Positions 7,470-14,871 of a DNA stretch of 37,500 nucleotides are shown here, piece after piece. Below the pieces are notes generated by a model. It was not told the origin of the DNA and ran no database searches. It saw nothing but the letters and a program-made list of their open reading frames with translations. The translations under genes and the position numbers were made by a program. The DNA is from Prevotella merdae (lineage in GTDB: Bacteria; Bacteroidota; Bacteroidia; Bacteroidales; Bacteroidaceae). The stretch covers positions 1,091,146 to 1,128,645 of the forward strand of contig NZ_LT985323.1 in the NCBI RefSeq assembly GCF_900290275.1, read 5' to 3'. How positions within the stretch are numbered: the stretch's first letter is position 1; every line of letters starts with the position of its first letter.

Positions 7470-7629
7470 CCCAGAACTCTCAACCTTCAACCTTCAACCC
7501 TCAACCCTGAACTCTCAACTCTCCATACCCTCAACCCTCAATTCTCAATTCTCAACCTTCAACTCTGAACTCTCCATACTCTCAACTATGAACTCTAAAC
7601 CCTCAACTCTCAATTCTCAACTCTCCATA
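7470..7629 (+). repeat. Pyrimidine-rich heptad array running into radC
   Basis: About 160 bases of CTCAACC/CTCAATT/CTGAACT/TTCAACC units. CTCCATA closes sub-blocks at 7521, 7572 and 7623, so there is a 51-base higher-order spacing over the 7-base period. The array has the same polarity as the arm at 6957-7078 and the opposite polarity to 6800-6866. It extends 41 bases into the coding part of radC. Confidence 0.75.
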
Positions 7630-8298
7630 ACCAACTGGGCAGAGGAAGACCGTCCGCGCGAGAAGCTTATGGCGCATGGCGCAGCAGCCTTGAGCGATTC
7701 GGAACTGCTCGGCATACTCATAGGTTCGGGCTCGACAAAAGAGAGTGCTGTCGCCCTTATGCAACGCATACTTAAAGACTGCGACAACAACTTGAATACG
7801 CTTGGCAAGATGTCACTTTACGAGCTTATGCAATACAAAGGCATTGGCGAGGCAAAGGCAATAACAATAATCGCCGCTTGCGAGTTGGGCAAGCGGCGAC
7901 AAGCTACTAATGTTGCCGAGCGACCCGACATGGGGTCAGCTCAGGCTGTATACAATTATATGCATCCCAAGATGCAGGACCTTGATACCGAGGAGGCGTG
8001 GGTATTGCTTATGAACCAGCGCTTCCGTCTAATCAAGGCAGTGCGCCTGTCGCATGGCGGATTGTCGGAAACAGCCGTTGATGTGCGCATCATACTGCGC
8101 GAAGCATTGCTCAACAATGCCACCGTATTGACACTTGTACACAATCATCCGTCGGGCAATGCGCGTCCAAGTGGCGACGACGACCGTCTGACACTTAAGC
8201 TAAAGCAAGCCTCGGAGGTTATGCGCATATATATGGTAGACCATGTTATTGTGACCGATGGCAAGTATTACAGCTATGCCGAAGAGGGAAAAATATGA
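7588..8298 (+). CDS. radC: RadC-family JAMM/MPN protein
   Basis: A 236-residue RadC-family protein. The family is widespread and named for DNA repair, but its biochemical role is still unclear. Residues 15-110 form the UPF0758 N-terminal part with a helix-hairpin-helix segment (YKGIGEAKA, 83-91). The C-terminal half has the JAMM metal site: Glu161, then HNHPSG with His185 and His187, Ser195 and Asp198. All expected ligands are present. The family's conserved start is around NWAEEDRPREKL. Here the ATG and the first 13 or so residues (MNSKPSTLNSQLS) are encoded by the heptad repeat array. No other ATG in frame lies before Met28, which would cut into the conserved part, so the repeat-derived start is probably used. 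Confidence 0.93.
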   Translation: MNSKPSTLNSQLSITNWAEEDRPREKLMAHGAAALSDSELLGILIGSGSTKESAVALMQRILKDCDNNLNTLGKMSLYELMQYKGIGEAKAITIIAACELGKRRQATNVAERPDMGSAQAVYNYMHPKMQDLDTEEAWVLLMNQRFRLIKAVRLSHGGLSETAVDVRIILREALLNNATVLTLVHNHPSGNARPSGDDDRLTLKLKQASEVMRIYMVDHVIVTDGKYYSYAEEGKI

Positions 8299-8316
8299 AC
8301 ACCTAAATGTTCGTTC

Positions 8317-9777
8317 TTAACCCTTGGCATAGCTTTTCTTCCATGCAAAGAACCAAACGGCAGCCACAATTCCGACTATTGCGCCTATTGGATAGCCCAC
8401 AGCGTTAGGCAGACCGAATGCCGAACTGCTGACCATAAGGAATGTGGTGCACACGTCAGTCATAAACAGTGCCGGTATGAGGGTTATAATGTAAGGCTTC
8501 TTCTCGCGGACAAGGTACACAGTGATAGTCCACAGCGTGAATACCGACAATGTTTGGTTAGCCCATCCAAAGTATTTCCATATTGTGTTGAATCCGTCCG
8601 GATTTTCCATCTGCCACAACAGCATAGCCAGCGAAGCGGCAAACAGAGGCACACATATATATATACGGTGCATCTTTTGGCGCTGACCAAGTTTTATTGC
8701 TTGTGCGATAATCAATCTTGCCGAACGGAAAGCGGTGTCGCCACTTGTTATAGGGGCAGCAACCACACCAAGCATGGCAAGCACACCACCCACCATGCCG
8801 AGCCAATCGTTGCACACAAGGCTAACCACCATAGGTGCAGATGTATGATATCCGGTAGCCGTTGCGCCAGCAATCTGCTCGTAGCCAGGCTGTGGAGCAT
8901 CGTAGAAGAACCACATAGACACCGTAGCCCATACCAAAGCAACAAAACCCTCGGTTATCATTGCGCCATAGAATATGGGGCGACCCTTGCGCTCGGATTT
9001 CAGACAACGTGCCATAAGCGGACTTTGTGTGGCATGAAAACCGCTGATGGCACCACAGGCTATGGTGATAAATAGACAAGGGAAAATGTCCTCGGTAAAG
9101 CTTGCGGCATCGGTTTGCTTGCCCATATTGCCCAGTCCATCCCACAATTCGGGTAAGGTAGGCATCTTGATAAGCAATACCGCAATAAGAGCCACAGCCA
9201 TAAAGAGCAACGAGAAAGAAAAGACTGGATACACCTTGCCTATGATTTTGTCGATAGGCAACATAGTGGCAATGATGTAATAGATAAAGATTATGGCTAC
9301 CCACATCAGTTTGCTGCCGCCTATATGTCCCAAAATCTCAGCCGGACTATATACAAACACTGTGCCTACCATTACCAGCAAGAACACAGCAAACACCAGC
9401 AATATCTTGGATGCAGCACCGCCAAGATATTTCTGTACAAGAGATGGAAGGTCGGCTCCGCCATTGCGCATCGACAGCATACCCGAAAGATAGTCGTGTG
9501 TGGCACCTGCAAAGATGCAACCAAACACAATCCAAAGATAAGCCGACGGACCGAACTTGGCTCCCATAATGGCTCCGAAGATAGGTCCAGTGCCTGCAAT
9601 GTTTAGGAATTGTATCATAAACACCTTCCAATAAGGCATCGCCACATAGTCGATGCCATCGGCTTGAGCTATTGCTGGGGTGGAACGGTTGTCGGGAGCA
9701 AACACGTGCTCCACAAATCTACCGTATACTGTGTAGCCCAATATAAGGGCTGCGAACGAGATTAGAAATGTTATCAT
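8317..9777 (-). CDS. cstA: CstA-family carbon starvation transporter
   Basis: A 486-residue inner-membrane protein with about a dozen or more hydrophobic helices, of the CstA family. E. coli members take up peptides or pyruvate during carbon limitation; the substrate here is unproven. Recognisable segments include AGTGPIFGAIMGAKFGPSAY and GCIFAGATHDYLSGMLSMRN near residues 60-105, with conserved Gly and Asp residues, and SGFHATQSPLMARC in the middle. It is the short form common in Bacteroidota, without the extra C-terminal helices of the 700-residue E. coli protein. The gene converges with radC across only 18 bases. A TAnnTTTG box lies 28 bases upstream of its ATG. Confidence 0.93.
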   Translation of the reverse strand: MITFLISFAALILGYTVYGRFVEHVFAPDNRSTPAIAQADGIDYVAMPYWKVFMIQFLNIAGTGPIFGAIMGAKFGPSAYLWIVFGCIFAGATHDYLSGMLSMRNGGADLPSLVQKYLGGAASKILLVFAVFLLVMVGTVFVYSPAEILGHIGGSKLMWVAIIFIYYIIATMLPIDKIIGKVYPVFSFSLLFMAVALIAVLLIKMPTLPELWDGLGNMGKQTDAASFTEDIFPCLFITIACGAISGFHATQSPLMARCLKSERKGRPIFYGAMITEGFVALVWATVSMWFFYDAPQPGYEQIAGATATGYHTSAPMVVSLVCNDWLGMVGGVLAMLGVVAAPITSGDTAFRSARLIIAQAIKLGQRQKMHRIYICVPLFAASLAMLLWQMENPDGFNTIWKYFGWANQTLSVFTLWTITVYLVREKKPYIITLIPALFMTDVCTTFLMVSSSAFGLPNAVGYPIGAIVGIVAAVWFFAWKKSYAKG

Positions 9778-9804
9778 TACTCATTGTTTTTAGTTATCGA
9801 GTTG

Positions 9805-9812
9805 CAAAATTA
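9805..9812 (-). promoter_or_regulatory. -7 element for cstA
   Basis: Read on the minus strand this is TAATTTTG followed by CAAC, an exact TAnnTTTG match about 28 bases before the cstA ATG. No TTTG is seen at the standard -33 distance, so the promoter may need an activator. Confidence 0.45.
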
Positions 9813-9886
9813 TAACTTTTTATTGAGAATAGATAACGTTTTGTCAGTTTTATATTGATGGTATAAACTATTATACTCTATCCTTA

Positions 9887-10909
9887 TTACCAGTGTTTGT
9901 CCTTGCCAAGAATCTTGGCAACCCTATTAGCCACCGAGCGAGCTATATGTCCAAAGTTGCCGTATTTCAGGTTTAGCCACAATTCCTCCATAGAGCGTCC
10001 CGCCTTGATCCAAGGATGTCCGTAGGCATATGTGCGGTACACCTTTTCCTTAAAGTCAACATCCTCAATAATATATCGAGGGTGTCGCAAAGGAGCATCA
10101 AACTCAAACCTCTTCATTGTGAACAGACGGCGCATTCGGCGTGGCATTGTTTGTAACGAGCCAGTATAGTGTGTCGAGCCGTCTGTAGCGCCGAGATTGT
10201 TTATAAGGTTGCGTGTAGGCATAATGGCAAGAGCCGAGTTGAGAAGCATCGACGCCCAGAAAATGGTTTCGTAGTATTCCTTGCCCGAAGCGCGATGGTC
10301 GTAGCACGCACGCAGAGTGTCGCGGCATAGTTGGCGCTGTCGCATAATGCCCTCAACTTGCCTCATTGCATTAGGGTCGTCAAGGAAAGCGTACGAGGCA
10401 TCCCATTTGTCTATAACTCGACGCCATGATGCCCAGCCCCATATAGAGAAAACCGATGTAAAGAGATAGTCGGAAGGATATCCATCGAGCTTTTCTTCGG
10501 GGTTGAATCCGGCAATCATACCTATGCGCTCGTCATGCTCGTAGCGGTCGAGCATCTCCTTGCAGAAGGTGAAGAACGACTGCGACGGCACGTCGTCATC
10601 TTCCAACACGATACACTTGTCGACAATAGAGAATGCCCACTTCTGCGATATGTATTCGGAAGGGTCGCATCCATAGTTGCGCTCCTGAAACTTACGGTGA
10701 ACCTCGCAATCCCAGTCAATGTTGCTTACTATGCTTCGGCAAGCCTCAATGCCAGCCATATCGCGTTCGCCTCTTGGTCCGTCCTGATACAGGAAGAGCT
10801 TGGAAGGTTGTGCCTTGCGCACCTCGTCGAACACCTTTTGCAGATGGTCGGGACGATTGAAGAACAGAATTAGAACGGCGACATCCGTCTTGTATGGTTT
10901 TAGAGGCAT
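9887..10909 (-). CDS. Glycosyltransferase of GT-A fold
   Basis: A protein of about 340 residues with a GT-A nucleotide-sugar binding fold. Its first strand reads VAVLILFFNRPDHLQKVFD, followed by KLFLYQDGPRGERD. CIVLEDDDVPSQSFF near residue 100 gives the acidic metal-binding motif, and FSIWGWASWRRVIDKWD is typical of this subgroup, which is annotated in Bacteroidota as glycosyltransferase or sugar transferase. Two start codons, at 10915 and 10909, are possible; 10909 (MPLKPYKTD) is used here. The gene has its own strong promoter and is divergent from another glycosyltransferase, so the two probably act in the same surface glycan or capsule pathway. The sugar is unknown. Confidence 0.8.
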   Translation of the reverse strand: MPLKPYKTDVAVLILFFNRPDHLQKVFDEVRKAQPSKLFLYQDGPRGERDMAGIEACRSIVSNIDWDCEVHRKFQERNYGCDPSEYISQKWAFSIVDKCIVLEDDDVPSQSFFTFCKEMLDRYEHDERIGMIAGFNPEEKLDGYPSDYLFTSVFSIWGWASWRRVIDKWDASYAFLDDPNAMRQVEGIMRQRQLCRDTLRACYDHRASGKEYYETIFWASMLLNSALAIMPTRNLINNLGATDGSTHYTGSLQTMPRRMRRLFTMKRFEFDAPLRHPRYIIEDVDFKEKVYRTYAYGHPWIKAGRSMEELWLNLKYGNFGHIARSVANRVAKILGKDKHW

Positions 10910-10949
10910 AATCATTTGTATTTAGTTAGTATCTTATATAGAGATTATG

Positions 10950-10980
10950 CAAAGTTAGTGCAAATAGTGGACAATACAAA
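10950..10980 (-). promoter_or_regulatory. Complete Bacteroidota promoter for the minus-strand glycosyltransferase
   Basis: On the minus strand TTTG (10977-10980) is followed after exactly 19 bases by TAACTTTG (10950-10957). Both boxes and the spacing match the consensus. The start codon lies about 40 bases downstream. Confidence 0.75.
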
Positions 10981-11033
10981 ACAAGCTAGCTTGTTTTTAT
11001 TGTTGTGGAATGAATACTATCGATAATAATTTG

Positions 11034-11041
11034 TAACTTTG
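11034..11041 (+). promoter_or_regulatory. -7 element very close to the GT2 start codon
   Basis: TAACTTTG is an exact -7 match, but its last base is only seven bases before the ATG at 11048. If used, transcription would start two to four bases before the start codon, giving a nearly leaderless mRNA. There is no good TTTG at the usual upstream distance. Confidence 0.5.
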
Positions 11042-11047
11042 CACATT

Positions 11048-12130
11048 ATGAAACAGAACAAGGCAGTTTCCGTAGTGATGTGCACCTATAATGGTGCGTC
11101 GCGTCATCTTCGCGAACAACTCGACTCCATATTCTCGCAGACCGTTCTGCCTGGCGAAATAGTAGTGCAGGACGATGGTTCTACCGACGATACAATGGCG
11201 GTGCTCGATGAGTATGCCCGCAAGGCACCCGATGGTGTGTCTGTGCGCATTTATCAGAATGCCACACAGCAAGGCATCAACCGCAACTTCTTCTCGGCCA
11301 TGCACCGTTCTACCGGCGAGCTGATAGCTGTTTGCGACCAAGACGACATTTGGTTGCCAACAAAGCTTGATGAGCAGGCAGCAGCAATGAAAGACGGATT
11401 GATGATGTGCGTGTGCCGTTCGGAACCATTCTCGGATACCGGAGCGCCAGTGCGTTATGATAGCCGCTGTCCCAACTGCAACCTTATACGTCTATTTTAC
11501 GCGTCGATGATGGGACATTGCCAAATGTTGCGCCGCTCGCTTCTCGACTATATACCTACCGAGGATGAACAGCCAGAGATATATCGCCGCACATGCTATG
11601 ACGTGATGACGGCAACAGCAGCAGCGGCACTCGACAGCATAAGTCTTATAGACCGCGTGCTTGTGCGCCAACGCCGATATGCCGAGGCTGCCACATACGT
11701 AAAGTATGATACCCATCGTGTGCGCACTTCGGGCAATGCAGCCTTTATGGCATGGTTTGGATTGACACATTGGTTTAGTGTAAAGCCGTGGATGAACGCA
11801 CACTTTGCTGCACGCCGAGAGTTTATAGAGTGGGTGTGGCGTAAGTCTATGGCAAAGGATGCGGCTATGAAGACAGCCAATGTCAATACTAAAGAAGCCA
11901 ATACTAATGTGCCGACAGCCGACAACCGGATATTTGCCGACGGCATACGCTTGCTTAATGCCGAGTGTGGCCGTGGCATCTCGTCGCTCTTCTCGCTGTG
12001 GCGCTACTATGTGCGCTATCGTCATGTGTTGTTCTACACCTACGAGAAGGATCCCGTGGCAATGGTACGCGCATTGCTGCATCCCTTTATGCAAGTATAC
12101 AACTACAGTTATCTTGTCAATAAAAAATGA
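11048..12130 (+). CDS. Family 2 glycosyltransferase
   Basis: A 360-residue GT2 enzyme. The N-terminus AVSVVMCTYNGASRHLREQL and VQDDGSTDDT bind the nucleotide sugar, and VCDQDDIWLPTKL near residue 100 is the DxD-type metal site typical of the rhamnosyltransferase-like or capsule branch of GT2. The C-terminal 180 residues contain basic and aromatic segments but no clear membrane helix. The ATG at 11048 is chosen over a TTG nine bases earlier. The stop overlaps the ATG of the next glycosyltransferase by four bases, so the two are translationally coupled. The donor sugar is not predictable from sequence alone. Confidence 0.88.
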   Translation: MKQNKAVSVVMCTYNGASRHLREQLDSIFSQTVLPGEIVVQDDGSTDDTMAVLDEYARKAPDGVSVRIYQNATQQGINRNFFSAMHRSTGELIAVCDQDDIWLPTKLDEQAAAMKDGLMMCVCRSEPFSDTGAPVRYDSRCPNCNLIRLFYASMMGHCQMLRRSLLDYIPTEDEQPEIYRRTCYDVMTATAAAALDSISLIDRVLVRQRRYAEAATYVKYDTHRVRTSGNAAFMAWFGLTHWFSVKPWMNAHFAARREFIEWVWRKSMAKDAAMKTANVNTKEANTNVPTADNRIFADGIRLLNAECGRGISSLFSLWRYYVRYRHVLFYTYEKDPVAMVRALLHPFMQVYNYSYLVNKK

Positions 12131-13350
12131 AAGTCTACTTCTATCATACGCAGAACATACAGTATTGTCTGAGCAAGATGCAACAGGGCGAGTTCCCATC
12201 TCACTTCCTTTACGGAGCCTGCCATCTTGCCAGCTCAGGCATCGACGTAGTGTATCATCGTTCGCCGTCCAAGGAGAAGTCGCGTCTTAGGACCGCTATC
12301 TATACTGCTTGGCAGGTGCTGACGTGCCATGAGCACATCGACGCCGTATATGCCACGCACTATAAAGGAGTGGAGTTGCTCGTCCTTTTGCGCGCACTTG
12401 GCATCTTTCGAAAGCCCATAGTGGTGTGGCATCATCAACCTATAGTTACTCCAAAGAGCAAACTGAGAGAGTGGGGTGGCCGACTGTTCTATCGTGGTAT
12501 GGATCGCCTGATATTCTTCTCGCAGAAGCTTGTTGACGATTCGCTGCACTCGCCCAAGGCCAGTCCTAAACGGATGGTTGTAGGACATTGGGGAGCCGAC
12601 CTTGACTTTTACGACCGTATAAAGAATAAGGAGAAAGAAGCTGACAATGAGAATGGCGACAAAGCCTCTACACGTGAATCGGCAACCGCTTCCCATCCAT
12701 TCGTCTTTATAGCTACAGGCAAGGAGCAACGCGACCAGCGTACCCTAATAGAGGCGTTCAACCGCACTGGTCTGCCATTGAAACTGTATATCGGCATCAA
12801 TCCCGACCCAAGTGTGCCCAATCCAAATCTTGAAGCCGTGCGCAGCTACAAGCCTGCTGCCAATATAGCCGTTCGCGAGATATGCGGAATCTTGCCTTAC
12901 GAGATAGCCCTTGATGTGGCTAAGGCCCAGTGTGTGGCGATATGCTGTAAGCATACACGCTATACAGCCGGACTAACCACCGTGGTTGAGGCTCTTGGCT
13001 TAGGTTTGCCAATGGTGTGCAGCCGAAACCCTCAGATACCAATAGATATCGACAGCGAAGGTTGCGGCATATCTGTAGAATATGGCGACGTAGAGGGTTG
13101 GCAGCGTGCCATAAGCTATCTTGCCTCGCATCCCGATGAGGCTCGCCGTATGGGCGAGAAGGGCAGGCAGATAGCCGAAGAGAGATTCAACGACCGACAG
13201 TGTGCACGCGAGGTGGCAGCCGTATTGAAGGAGGCAGTGGCTCAGAGCAAGCAATTATACATCCCCATAAAACTTGTCAATCTTGTCTTGGCTATTATTG
13301 CGGCAGTGCTTCTGGTGCTCTGCATTAACACATTAAGAGGCATCAATTGA
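12127..13350 (+). CDS. Family 4 type glycosyltransferase with C-terminal membrane anchor
   Basis: A 407-residue GT-B fold protein. The N-terminal half starts MKVYFYHTQNIQYCLSKM and contains the acceptor-side HHQPIV segment. The C-terminal half has FIATGKEQRDQRTLIEAF and the donor-binding TAGLTTVVEALGLGLPMVCS motif with the conserved Glu. A hydrophobic helix at about residues 382-402 near the very end probably holds it at the inner membrane. A low-complexity charged insert (about residues 163-190: KNKEKEADNENGDK) separates the two domains. It overlaps the upstream GT2 by ATGA and is followed within 17 bases by the DUF3822 gene, so the four genes to rsmD are likely one transcript. Confidence 0.85.
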   Translation: MKVYFYHTQNIQYCLSKMQQGEFPSHFLYGACHLASSGIDVVYHRSPSKEKSRLRTAIYTAWQVLTCHEHIDAVYATHYKGVELLVLLRALGIFRKPIVVWHHQPIVTPKSKLREWGGRLFYRGMDRLIFFSQKLVDDSLHSPKASPKRMVVGHWGADLDFYDRIKNKEKEADNENGDKASTRESATASHPFVFIATGKEQRDQRTLIEAFNRTGLPLKLYIGINPDPSVPNPNLEAVRSYKPAANIAVREICGILPYEIALDVAKAQCVAICCKHTRYTAGLTTVVEALGLGLPMVCSRNPQIPIDIDSEGCGISVEYGDVEGWQRAISYLASHPDEARRMGEKGRQIAEERFNDRQCAREVAAVLKEAVAQSKQLYIPIKLVNLVLAIIAAVLLVLCINTLRGIN

Positions 13351-13367
13351 CAACAACCCCATGTAAT

Positions 13368-14120
13368 ATGAATATAACAATACGCATAACACGCTCCACA
13401 ATCACCTTTACGGCACCCAATACCGTGATTGAGGGACAGACTGACTTCGAGCAATACAATATGAAGACGGGCATTGCCGTGGCTGCCAACCTGCGCCAGG
13501 CGCTTGCCGAATGCCATATACTGAAGGCGCAATCGGCACCGGGCAGATTGCAAGAGCAAGCTGTACCATCGCAGTATCATCCAGTGTTCGACACAGCCAC
13601 CGTGTTTGTCGACACTCCCTTGCTGCTTATTCCTGCCGAGGAGTTTGATGCTGAAACAATGCCACAGCTCTATCATTATGCCAACACCAAGCATCAGCAA
13701 GACGATGTAGAGGGTACGCCTATCAACCAAATCAATGTGGTAGCGGCATATGCTGTGGGCAAGGACCTTCGGTTTGTGCTTACCGAGATGTTCCGTAACG
13801 TAAAGTTCATGCCGCTATTGGCACCTATTCTGGTGGAGTTTTGCCGTCGCTCGTACGGAGGATTTCAGGAGAAGCTGTTTTGCTACTTCCACGACAAGCG
13901 TGTCGACATGTTTGCTTTTCGCAAGGGACGTGTACGCTTTTGCAGTTCGTTTGAGGTGTCGCTAACGCCCGATGCAGCCTACTTCATCCTAAATGTATGG
14001 CAGACGCTCGGCATGAAGCCGTCGGATGTGCTGTGCTTGGCAGGTTCAATCACGGGTCAGGAGGCGTTGCTAAAGGAGCTGCGCCAGTTTATTAGGAATA
14101 TACGAAACGTAAAAATTTAA
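13368..14120 (+). CDS. DUF3822 family protein
   Basis: A 250-residue protein of the DUF3822 family, which is largely confined to Bacteroidota and usually lies directly upstream of rsmD. The fold is probably actin-like (ASKHA, PilM/FtsA-like), inferred from family knowledge. Visible features are the N-terminal ITIRITRSTITFTAPN strand pattern, the LLIPAEEFD segment, the central VVAAYAVGKDLRFVL stretch and the late DVLCLAGSITGQEALL motif, which is glycine-containing like a second phosphate-binding loop. A frame is open from a TTG at 13347, which overlaps the previous stop, but the ATG at 13368 is the more usual start. Its biochemical role is unknown; the conserved link to rsmD suggests a part in ribosome or cell-envelope biology. 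Confidence 0.85.
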   Translation: MNITIRITRSTITFTAPNTVIEGQTDFEQYNMKTGIAVAANLRQALAECHILKAQSAPGRLQEQAVPSQYHPVFDTATVFVDTPLLLIPAEEFDAETMPQLYHYANTKHQQDDVEGTPINQINVVAAYAVGKDLRFVLTEMFRNVKFMPLLAPILVEFCRRSYGGFQEKLFCYFHDKRVDMFAFRKGRVRFCSSFEVSLTPDAAYFILNVWQTLGMKPSDVLCLAGSITGQEALLKELRQFIRNIRNVKI

Positions 14121-14127
14121 ATCAGGT

Positions 14128-14664
14128 ATGAGAGTAATAACAGGTATATACAAGGGACGCCACTTCGACATTCCACGTTCGTTCAAGGCTCGTCCTACAA
14201 CCGACTTTGCCAAAGAGAATATATTCAACGTAATAAATGGCTATATAGATATGGAGGGAGCACGTGCTCTCGACCTATTTGCAGGAACAGGCAGCATATC
14301 GCTCGAATTGTTGTCGCGCGGTTGCAAGCCTGTAGTAAGCGTAGAGATGGACCGTGATCACGCAGCCTTTATACGCGAGTGTATGACCAAGATAGGTGTA
14401 GAGGACAACATCCTGATACGTGGCGATGTGTTCCGATTCATAAAGTCGTGCAAGCAACAGTTCGACCTTATCTTTGCCGATCCACCTTATGCTCTGCCCA
14501 GTCTGCCCACTATCCCTGAGCTTATACTGGCAAAGGACATGCTGGCACCTGGTGGATTGCTCGTCTTCGAGCATGGCAAGCACAACGACTTCTCGGCAGT
14601 GCCGGGCTTTGTAGAGCACCGCTCGTATGGCAGCGTAAACTTCTCGTTGTTCCGCAAAGAATAG
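14128..14664 (+). CDS. rsmD: 16S rRNA (guanine966-N2)-methyltransferase
   Basis: RsmD methylates G966 of 16S rRNA in the 30S subunit using S-adenosylmethionine. The 178 residues match the usual length. The N-terminus RVITGIYKGRHFDIP and RPTTDFAKENIFN are family signatures. LDLFAGTGSISLE (48-60) is the SAM-binding loop, and DPPY (118-121) is the catalytic motif of N2/N6 amino-methyltransferases. It starts seven bases after DUF3822, so the pair is cotranscribed. A bidirectional terminator lies downstream at 14798-14838. Confidence 0.95.
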   Translation: MRVITGIYKGRHFDIPRSFKARPTTDFAKENIFNVINGYIDMEGARALDLFAGTGSISLELLSRGCKPVVSVEMDRDHAAFIRECMTKIGVEDNILIRGDVFRFIKSCKQQFDLIFADPPYALPSLPTIPELILAKDMLAPGGLLVFEHGKHNDFSAVPGFVEHRSYGSVNFSLFRKE

Positions 14665-14723
14665 AGTTGCTTTTTAAGGGAAGCGTATATATGAATTTAT
14701 GAATACGTATTCGATGGGCTATG

Positions 14724-14766
14724 AATATATTATCATAAGTTGATTAATATATTATCATAAGTTGAT
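14724..14766 (+). repeat. Tandem repeat with 22-bp period
   Basis: Two exact copies of a 21-base AT-rich unit (AATATATTATCATAAGTTGAT) start at 14724 and 14746. A partial, diverged third copy (AATACGTTATCG) begins at 14768. It lies between rsmD and the terminator. No protein or RNA function is evident. Confidence 0.7.
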
Positions 14767-14797
14767 GAATACGTTATCGTTTTTGATCAATAAAAAA

Positions 14798-14838
14798 ACG
14801 TCAATTATACGACTGGTGAACAATCGTATAATTGACGT
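14798..14838. terminator. Bidirectional terminator between rsmD and the OmpA-like gene
   Basis: A perfect 15-bp inverted repeat (ACGTCAATTATACGA at 14798-14812, complement at 14824-14838) encloses an 11-base loop. It is preceded by an A-run and followed by TATATTTTTTAT, so it can act on both strands for the convergent genes. Confidence 0.85.
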
Positions 14839-14871
14839 TATATTTTTTATAGAGTTATAATCAGCAAGTCA

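Noticed and set aside
6960..7629. Possible CRISPR array
   Set aside because: The units are 7 bases long and contiguous, with no spacers of 30-40 bases and no cas genes nearby.
8297..8312. Small hairpin GAACA/TGTTC between radC and cstA as a terminator
   Set aside because: The stem is only 5 bp with no T-run; support is too weak to list as a terminator.
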